From: Planctomycetaceae bacterium
GTDB lineage: Bacteria > Planctomycetota > Planctomycetia > Pirellulales > UBA1268
NCBI GenBank assembly: GCA_005789975.1
Contig: SXWC01000132.1
Coordinates: forward strand, 1 to 64,000
Length of the DNA: 64,000 bases
Reading direction: 5' to 3'
Part shown: positions 58,337-64,000 of the stretch, in pieces
Layout: each line of letters begins with the position of its first letter
How positions within the stretch are numbered: position 1 is the stretch's first letter
Notes under the pieces: model-generated
The model's database searches: none
What the model was told of the DNA's origin: nothing
Seen by the model: only the letters and a program-made list of their open reading frames with translations
Position numbers and translations under genes: made by a program

Positions 58337-59139
58337 ATCCTGTGTTGTCCCCCGCCGAACGAGCGTCGCCCGTCACCAGCGGGGCCGTGCCGCCGCTGCG
58401 CGTGCTCGTCGTCGATGACGAGCCGCTGGCGATCCGCCGGATGGTGGAACTCCTGGCCGACGAACCCCGCGTGGCGGTGGCCGGCACGGCTCGAAACGTC
58501 GCCGATGCGGAGGCGTTTCTCGCGGTCCACGACGTCGACGTCGTGTTTCTCGACATCGACATGCCGCAGGAGAGCGGGCTCGACCTCGCCCGCCGTGTCC
58601 CCCGGTCGCCGCAGGTAGTCTTCGTCACCGCCCACGACGACTACGCCGTCGATGCTTTCGAGGTCCGGGCGGTGGACTACGTGCTCAAGCCCGTCACTGC
58701 GGCCCGGCTCGCCGAGACTCTGCGGCGAATCCTGCCGCCTGACAGCGGGTCGCCGTCGCCGCTCGGAGCCGACGAGCGGGTCGTCGTGCCGACCGAGGCC
58801 GCAACGCTCACGCCCCGGCAGAGCGAGATCGCCTGGATCGAGGCGAGCCGCAACGACTCCCGCGTGGTGCTCCGACGGGGCATGAGCGTGATTGTGCGGC
58901 GGAGCCTGAAGGAGTGGAGCGAACTCCTGCCCGCCGAACCGTTTTCAAGGCTTTCCCGCTCGCTGATCGTCAACCTCGACGCGGTCGAGGCGACGGAATG
59001 GCGTTCAAGGCATGAAGTTATCGTAAGACTCGAGGGGTGCGATGAACCCATCGTGGTCGGGCGGGTGGTTGCAGAGCGGCTTCGCAGCCTGTTGGCCAAG
59101 AATCCCACGCCGCCCGCCAGCGAGGAAAGCCTCCCATGA
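58333..59139 (+). CDS. LytTR-family response regulator
   Basis: 268 residues. Receiver: acidic pair in VLVVDDEPLAIRRMVEL (about 28-29), phosphoacceptor in VVFLDIDMP (Asp about 74), Thr in FVTAHDDY and Lys in YVLKPVTA (about 119). The C-terminal LytTR DNA-binding domain (about 150-255) has IAWIEASRNDSRVVL, RSLKEWSELLP and FSRLSRSLIVNLDAV. ATG 58333 directly precedes the receiver. The stop overlaps the kinase gene downstream (ATGA), making a classical two-component operon. Confidence 0.92.
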   Translation: MNPVLSPAERASPVTSGAVPPLRVLVVDDEPLAIRRMVELLADEPRVAVAGTARNVADAEAFLAVHDVDVVFLDIDMPQESGLDLARRVPRSPQVVFVTAHDDYAVDAFEVRAVDYVLKPVTAARLAETLRRILPPDSGSPSPLGADERVVVPTEAATLTPRQSEIAWIEASRNDSRVVLRRGMSVIVRRSLKEWSELLPAEPFSRLSRSLIVNLDAVEATEWRSRHEVIVRLEGCDEPIVVGRVVAERLRSLLAKNPTPPASEESLP

Positions 59140-60338
59140 GTCAAGTCGGCCAGGTCCGTTATCGCGGCTGGGCCGCCGGGCCCAAAGGTACGCTCGCCGG
59201 CCGGAGCGGGTTCAACCGGCGCTCCGCCGACGCCGGCGCGAGTCACCCTGGCAGCGGGAGGTTCCGGCTGCAACGCGAGGTCGTGTTCTGGGTGTTTCAA
59301 GTGGCCTTTGCGGCCCTCGTGGCGATGACCGCCACGACCGTGGCCGCCCAGTTCACCCCCGGGGGCGACGTGTTCCGCCATGCGTGGGTGCGATTCGTGT
59401 CATGCCTCGCGCTTACCACGGTGCTGCGGCTGGTGTACATGCAGCCCACCTTCGAGCGGCTCGCTCCCGGGCCGCGCTGGCTCGTGATCGTGGGATTGTG
59501 CCTCGGCGGCGCGGCCCTCGAGCATCCCCTGGCGGCGGTGCTCGGGGGCGGCGGCCCGTTCTCCACCGCCGAAGATACGGTTCTCCGTGGGGTGTTCCCC
59601 ACGCGGTCCGCCATCCTGATGGTTTGGTCGCTGATGTTTCTCAGCTTTCAAGACCGTGATCGCCGCCGCGACCTGCTCTTGGATCTCGCCACGGCGGAGG
59701 CCGCCGCCCGCACGAGCGAACTCAAACTCCTCCAGACCCAGATGAATCCGCACTTCCTCTTCAACGCCCTCAACTCCGTGATCGCCAGCCGTGACGATCC
59801 CGCGGCCGTCGAGGAACTGACCGAAGGGCTCGCCGGCTACCTGCGGTTCACACTCGACGGGGCCGACCTGCTCGAGCCGCTCGGCCGGGAACTGGAGGTG
59901 CTCGAGCACTACCTCACCGTGGAGCGGGCCCGGTTCGGTGATGCCCTCGACTGCCGGATCATCTGCGACCGGGCGGCCCGGCAGGTGATGGTGCCTCCGA
60001 TGATCATCCAGCCGCTTCTGGAAAACGCCCTCAAGCACAGCGGCCGGACGAGTCACGACCGGCTTACGATCGAGGTCTCCGCCCGCGTAGCCGACGACAT
60101 GCTCACGATCACCGTGGCCAACAGCGGCAACTGGGTGGCACCAGGAGCCGTTCCCAAGTCCGACGACGCGGCCCTCGGCAACCTCCGGCGGCGGCTGGAA
60201 CTGCTGGGCCTGCCGGGCGCTGGCGTCGAGACGACCGCCGCCGATGGCTGGGTGCGGGCGATCGTCACGATCCCCACTGTGGCCGCTGCGGCCTTCGGGA
60301 GACAGGTCGCGATCACCAGGTCGCTCACGAGCGACTGA
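59136..60338 (+). CDS. LytS/YehU-type sensor histidine kinase
   Basis: 400 residues. Four hydrophobic segments (about 50-70, 82-102, 114-133, 157-172) form a membrane domain. A short linker leads to the His_kinase domain: LQTQMNPHFLFNALNSV with His about 206, IIQPLLENALKHSG (N box) and ALGNLRRRLELLGLPGA. This is the LytS/YehU family that partners LytTR regulators. Coupled to the regulator gene (ATGA). The stimulus is unknown. Confidence 0.92.
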   Translation: MSQVGQVRYRGWAAGPKGTLAGRSGFNRRSADAGASHPGSGRFRLQREVVFWVFQVAFAALVAMTATTVAAQFTPGGDVFRHAWVRFVSCLALTTVLRLVYMQPTFERLAPGPRWLVIVGLCLGGAALEHPLAAVLGGGGPFSTAEDTVLRGVFPTRSAILMVWSLMFLSFQDRDRRRDLLLDLATAEAAARTSELKLLQTQMNPHFLFNALNSVIASRDDPAAVEELTEGLAGYLRFTLDGADLLEPLGRELEVLEHYLTVERARFGDALDCRIICDRAARQVMVPPMIIQPLLENALKHSGRTSHDRLTIEVSARVADDMLTITVANSGNWVAPGAVPKSDDAALGNLRRRLELLGLPGAGVETTAADGWVRAIVTIPTVAAAAFGRQVAITRSLTSD

Positions 60339-60411
60339 CAGTTGCCGGAGCGGTCTGCGGCAGATAGGTTGCACGGGAACTCTCCCCCGACGTGCTCGCC
60401 ACCCGGCCTTC

Positions 60412-61497
60412 ATGCCCCCGATGCTTGCCATTTCCGGCCACGACCGGTCAGCTCTCCCGCGCCGACCGTCCGCGATCGAACGCGATCTGCTCTTTTGGAC
60501 GTATCACGCCGCGAGCCTGATCGTTGTCGCCGCGATTGCCCGCGGCATCTTACAAAAGACCGAGGTGGGCGACGGTTTTCCCACGCTATGGGTGCGATTC
60601 GCCGTGGCTACCGTCGCGGCAGTTGCCGTGCGGGCTGCCTACGAGACCGTATGGTTTCGCCAAGGTACATGGCCGACGCGGTGGGCCGCCGTTGTGCTGC
60701 TGAGCGGCCTGGCCAGCTTGGCCGTGCGGCTGGCGTCGCCGCCGCTGGCGGCCCTTGTCTTGCCTGCCGGGGCGATCAACACGGCGGCGCTGGAGGGCGT
60801 CTGGGCCGGCTGGCTGCTGCTGCCGCTCGGCTGGTCGGCGGGTTATGTCGCAATCTGTGAACGATCCGGCCTGCGGGCCGATGCGCGGCGAATGTGGGGG
60901 ACGGTGAAGGCCGCTCGCGCGAGCGAACGTGAGTCACTCGCCGGCCTGATGCGGCCCCACCTCATGTTCAACGCTCTCGGGGCGGTGGTGGCCTGCCGCC
61001 GCGACCCGGCCGCGGTGAGCCGGATTGCCGGCAGCCTCTCCGCTTGTCTGCAGCACGCGCTGACCGACGGCGGGGCCGCCGTGCCGCTGGGCCGGGACTT
61101 GGAGCTGCTCGAGCACTACCTTGCCCTGGAGCGGGTTCGGTTCGAGGACGCCTTCGACTGCTCGATCGACTGCCCGCCGGAGACTCGGGAGCTGCTCGCG
61201 CCGGCGATGCTATTGCAGCCATTGGTGGAAAACGCAATCCACTACGGCATGCGGACGACCCCCGGCCGCCTGGCCATTGCGGTCACCGCCCGGATCGCAG
61301 GGTCCGATCTGGAGGTCGAGGTGTGCAACACGGGCAACTGGGTGACCGACGAAGACGGGTCGCCGGGGCTCGCGCTGGCCAACCTCCGCCGGCGGCTCGA
61401 GCTCTTCGACCCAAGCGCCCGGCTCGGGGTCGCCGCCGGTGACGGATGCGTGCGGGTGATCGCCACGCTGCCCCGACGGCAGGCCGCTGCGGGGTGA
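60412..61497 (+). CDS. Second LytS-type histidine kinase
   Basis: 361 residues, similar architecture to the preceding kinase. Hydrophobic segments lie at about 28-45, 60-77, 92-110 and 128-148. The H box is altered to LAGLMRPHLMFNALGAVVAC (His about 183 kept, NPHFLFN replaced by RPHLMFN), with LLQPLVENAIHYG and LALANLRRRLELF. It is 73 bp after the first kinase, so probably in the same operon. It may form a heterodimer or compete for the single regulator. Confidence 0.88.
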   Translation: MPPMLAISGHDRSALPRRPSAIERDLLFWTYHAASLIVVAAIARGILQKTEVGDGFPTLWVRFAVATVAAVAVRAAYETVWFRQGTWPTRWAAVVLLSGLASLAVRLASPPLAALVLPAGAINTAALEGVWAGWLLLPLGWSAGYVAICERSGLRADARRMWGTVKAARASERESLAGLMRPHLMFNALGAVVACRRDPAAVSRIAGSLSACLQHALTDGGAAVPLGRDLELLEHYLALERVRFEDAFDCSIDCPPETRELLAPAMLLQPLVENAIHYGMRTTPGRLAIAVTARIAGSDLEVEVCNTGNWVTDEDGSPGLALANLRRRLELFDPSARLGVAAGDGCVRVIATLPRRQAAAG

Positions 61498-61539
61498 CGG
61501 CAGCGTGTGCGAGCGAAGCGCTCGCCCCGGCGATGGCCG

Positions 61540-61857
61540 TCAGGCCCCTGCGAATCGCCCGAGCGGCAGGATGGTTGCCAGGCTTTCGCTTCGCCCGGCG
61601 GGGCCAGGGTGGGCGGCGGCGTAGAAGTCGGGCCGGAGCTTGACGAGCGCAATGTCGGGCTGCGGCTCACTGGAGTCGTCGAGGCGGATGGGATTTTGCG
61701 ACCAGACGGTCAGTCGGCCAGCCGCAACCCTGCCCAGGTAGTCACTCACGGCGGCCACGGGAGCCGCGTGCAGGCTTCCGATCGGCGACATGTCGAGCAC
61801 CTCGCCCGCGATCAGTTCGACACGGTCATCCGAACCGAGGATGCCCGACTCGGCCAT
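61540..61857 (-). pseudogene. Truncated Uma2-family (DUF820) nuclease-like gene
   Basis: The minus-strand frame from ATG 61857 encodes DRVELIAGEVLDMSPIGSLH and SQNPIRLDDSSEPQPDIALV, the first half of a Uma2 restriction-endonuclease-fold protein. After HPGPAG at about 61600 homology stops and the frame ends in unrelated sequence, so the catalytic ExK part is lost. The N-terminus is also short. A remnant; Uma2 genes are abundant and labile in planctomycetes. Confidence 0.7.
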
Positions 61858-62041
61858 GCGATGCCCCCTGGCTGGCCGTTTCGTCCGCACCGGCGCTCGT
61901 TTCGGCCACGCAGGGCGGGACAGGCTGCAGCGGTGGTTACAACCGCCCGATGTCGCGGCCGCAGGCCCGCTCGCGACTTGTCCCGAGATTCCGCACATGC
62001 TGGAAACCCATGAAGCCTCAGGCAAGAAAGTGAGAGCACGT

Positions 62042-62950
62042 ATGTCCCACCCGAGTTCTTCGAATGCTTTGTCCTCATCCCGGGGTTTCGGACTGACGTA
62101 TCACATGGGCGGCTTGTTGGCCGGAACAGCCTCGAGTTCGGTATTCCACCGCCGCCTCATGCCAGGTGCTGCCGCCCTTGCGATCCTCGTGGTGGGAATG
62201 TTCGTCGCCCCGGCCTCCGTGCATGCCACCGTCGTGCTTTACAGTGACATTTTTGACGGTAGTTCCGGTGTCAATCTCGCTGGAACAACCCCCGACGTCA
62301 CGACAGGATCCAATACGTGGCAGGGCAACACCGGTTACAAGGCCGACGGTTCGCTCAATTTTGTCACCGGAGGCATTTATTTGCCGTTCACGGCGAATCC
62401 AGGCAACACATACACGTTGTCGGTGACTTTCTTCACTGCGAACAATTCCGGCGACTGGATTGGCGCGGGTTTTTCAGGCGGGAGCACCACTTCGACGAGA
62501 CGACTGGCTGACAACCAGGGGAGGGGGTGGGTGATTCTGAAGAACAATGGCGACACGTATCAAGGATTTATCGGCCCCGGTACGGGGGGGGGAGGTGTTG
62601 GAGATTCGACGATCGCCCCGGCCGGAAAGACTTCCATCCTCACGACCTCTCTGGACGCGAGCTCACCCAACGCCGCGGACTGGACTTATTCGTCGATACT
62701 TCGAGTGGATACGACAGACTACACCGTCTTCACGAACATGAATGCGAACGTAACCAGCGCAAGCGAGTTCACGGGCATCGGATTGTCTTCCCAGAGCGGT
62801 GTGGGCAGGTTTACGGAAATGACCCTGGTATCTGTCGTATCTGTCCCTGAGCCTTCCACGTTCATCTACGGAGGCATAACGGCTGCGTTGGCGGTCGCGA
62901 TAAGGCTAGCTCGGTCAAGGGCACGTCCTCAACGGGTTTCCGGCCGATGA
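62042..62950 (+). CDS. PEP-CTERM sorted exported protein
   Basis: 302 residues. An N-terminal leader with a hydrophobic helix (AALAILVVGMFVAPASVHA) is followed by a beta-rich mature part (VLYSDIFDGSSGVNLAGTTP, then GNTYTLSVTFFTANNSGDWI), probably a lectin-like sandwich. The PEP-CTERM tail is VSVPEPSTFIYGGITAALAV plus RLARSRARPQ. The start is uncertain: ATG 62042 gives a long leader, ATG 62105 a shorter one. It would be processed by an exosortase, which is not in this window. Confidence 0.85.
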   Translation: MSHPSSSNALSSSRGFGLTYHMGGLLAGTASSSVFHRRLMPGAAALAILVVGMFVAPASVHATVVLYSDIFDGSSGVNLAGTTPDVTTGSNTWQGNTGYKADGSLNFVTGGIYLPFTANPGNTYTLSVTFFTANNSGDWIGAGFSGGSTTSTRRLADNQGRGWVILKNNGDTYQGFIGPGTGGGGVGDSTIAPAGKTSILTTSLDASSPNAADWTYSSILRVDTTDYTVFTNMNANVTSASEFTGIGLSSQSGVGRFTEMTLVSVVSVPEPSTFIYGGITAALAVAIRLARSRARPQRVSGR

Positions 62951-63158
62951 GCGACCGTGAGCTGACCTGCCTCCCTTTGAACAGCACCACTTCCATCTGC
63001 GTCAATTGTTGATGATCGACGTCCTGCTCGGATGTGGCACTTTTGGCCTGAAGGGGCTTTCAAAGCGGCGTTTTCTCAAACAGCGAGATGCTGAGGACTG
63101 TCGGCATCTCGCGTCGAGGTTTGTCTTCCTTCATCCACACACAGGCATAGTCGCACAG

Positions 63159-64000
63159 ATGAAAAGGCCTATGGTTTCGTTCGCCCGTATGTTACGCGTC
63201 GTCTTTATGGTTGGCGCCGCGGCCCTTTTTGGTTCCCTGCCTCTTGCTGCCCGTGCCGGCACCATCGACTGGGTGACGGTGGGCGATCCGGGGAATACGG
63301 CTGACACCACCGGGAGCCCAAACCCTGCCGGTGCCGTGGCTGACGCGTTCCAGATCATGAAGTTCGAGTTCACGAACCAGCAGTACACGGACTTCCTGAA
63401 CTCCGTGGATGCAAACGGCACCAATCCGTACTCCGTCTACAACGCGAGCATGGGCAGCAACGCCCGTGGGGGGGTCAGTTTCACATCTGGGGCGTCCATT
63501 GGCAGCAAGTATGCCGCGAGGCCGAACATGGGCGACAAGCCGGTGAACTACGTGAGTTGGTTTCAAGCGGCACGGGTGTCCAACTGGTATCAAAACGGTG
63601 CAACGAGTTCGTCGAGCACAGAGACAGGGGCGTATACGCTCGTTGGCGGCCAGACCACCGGCATTGCCCCGGCGGTGAACCCGGGGGCGACGTTCTATAT
63701 CCCGACGGAAGACCAGTGGTACAAGGCGGCGTACTACAAGGGTGGCGGCACGAACGCGGGCTACTGGGACTACGCCACGCAGAGCGATACGGCCCCGACG
63801 GCGGTGACGGCGGGTTTGACCGGTATTGGTTCGTCAGGCAGCACGGGCAACTTTGCGAACTACAACGCTACGGCATCGTGGAACGGCCGGACGGGCAACG
63901 TGACGACGGTGGGCACCAATGGCGGCGCAAGTCCGTACGGCGCTTTTGACATGAGCGGCAACGTCAGTGAGTGGAACGACCTCACGGGCGCTGCCGGCTC
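63159..64000 (+). CDS. Exported FGE-sulfatase/SUMF1-like protein, 3' end outside window
   Basis: From ATG 63159 the frame is open to the last base (280 residues so far). A signal peptide (VVFMVGAAALFGSLPLAARA) precedes an FGE-like domain: MKFEFTNQQYTDFLNSVDAN, NYVSWFQAARVSNWYQN, YIPTEDQWYKAAYYKGGGTN and GAFDMSGNVSEWNDL. It is clearly a paralogue of the protein at 19996-21255 (FLNSVDA, W/FxxAAR, AAYY, GNxxEw). A PEP-CTERM tail is expected beyond the window. The promoter is probably in 62951-63158. Confidence 0.85.
   Translation, partial: MKRPMVSFARMLRVVFMVGAAALFGSLPLAARAGTIDWVTVGDPGNTADTTGSPNPAGAVADAFQIMKFEFTNQQYTDFLNSVDANGTNPYSVYNASMGSNARGGVSFTSGASIGSKYAARPNMGDKPVNYVSWFQAARVSNWYQNGATSSSSTETGAYTLVGGQTTGIAPAVNPGATFYIPTEDQWYKAAYYKGGGTNAGYWDYATQSDTAPTAVTAGLTGIGSSGSTGNFANYNATASWNGRTGNVTTVGTNGGASPYGAFDMSGNVSEWNDLTGAAG

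Noticed and set aside
61790..62041. N-terminal extension of the PEP-CTERM protein
   Set aside because: It overlaps the Uma2 remnant antisense and has no signal or domain; the later ATG at 62042 fits better.

Overview
The window is GC-rich chromosomal DNA that looks planctomycetal (Pirellulales-like). The reasons are PEP-CTERM proteins, two of them carrying a formylglycine-generating-enzyme-like (FGE-sulfatase/SUMF1) fold; a PknB-type kinase with a beta-helix-like extracytoplasmic part; a secreted FAD-dependent oxidoreductase; many sulfotransferases; and short zinc-ribbon proteins with CxxC pairs. The taxonomic call is inference: there is no rRNA or other marker beyond aspS.

Layout. 0-1.3 kb: 3' part of aspS and a tRNA-Val. 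1.4-6.7 kb: a small acidic protein, two secreted amidohydrolases (the second without metal ligands), a saccharopine-dehydrogenase-like reductase and a sulfotransferase. 6.6-13.3 kb: epimerase, flavin monooxygenase, alpha/beta hydrolase, SDR, alpha-oxoamine-synthase-type PLP enzyme and hotdog thioesterase, together resembling a lipid pathway. 13.5-24 kb: ACT protein, zinc-ribbon proteins, HD hydrolase, mono-haem-like protein, Ser/Thr kinase, an FGE-like PEP-CTERM protein, a receiver-like protein, a nucleotidyltransferase and a DUF983 protein. 24-27.6 kb: a scrapyard of IS3 and IS66 fragments, a broken hic toxin-antitoxin remnant, two intact small genes and an inverted 56-bp repeat. 27.6-38.6 kb: a surface-glycan cluster (FkbM methyltransferase, glycosyltransferases, two pyruvyltransferase-family proteins of which one is fused to a beta-propeller, sulfotransferases, and a sulfotransferase-glycosyltransferase fusion). 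38.6-43.3 kb: FAD oxidoreductase, GNAT-like protein, small lipoprotein, tandem hairpin repeats and a Gfo/Idh/MocA oxidoreductase.

43.7-57.6 kb: an integrated element of about 13.8 kb. It sits in the 3' end of tRNA-Arg(TCT) and is bounded by a perfect 47-bp direct repeat. It carries a tyrosine integrase next to the tRNA, an AlpA-like regulator, a prim-pol/helicase replicase with a small partner, a P27-type terminase small subunit, an HK97-type prohead-protease-like protein, a PLD-fold protein, an HNH-like protein, an HExxH metalloprotease-like protein and several unknowns. No large terminase, portal, major capsid or tail gene was recognised. This gene content resembles a phage satellite (PICI-like island) and is the most interesting object here. 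A second 33-bp att scar next to attR implies an earlier integration at the same tRNA.

58.3-61.5 kb: a LytTR response regulator and two LytS-type histidine kinases. 61.5-64 kb: a truncated Uma2-family gene, a PEP-CTERM protein and a second FGE-like secreted protein that runs off the right end. Functions are assigned from visible motifs and family knowledge only; no searches were run.
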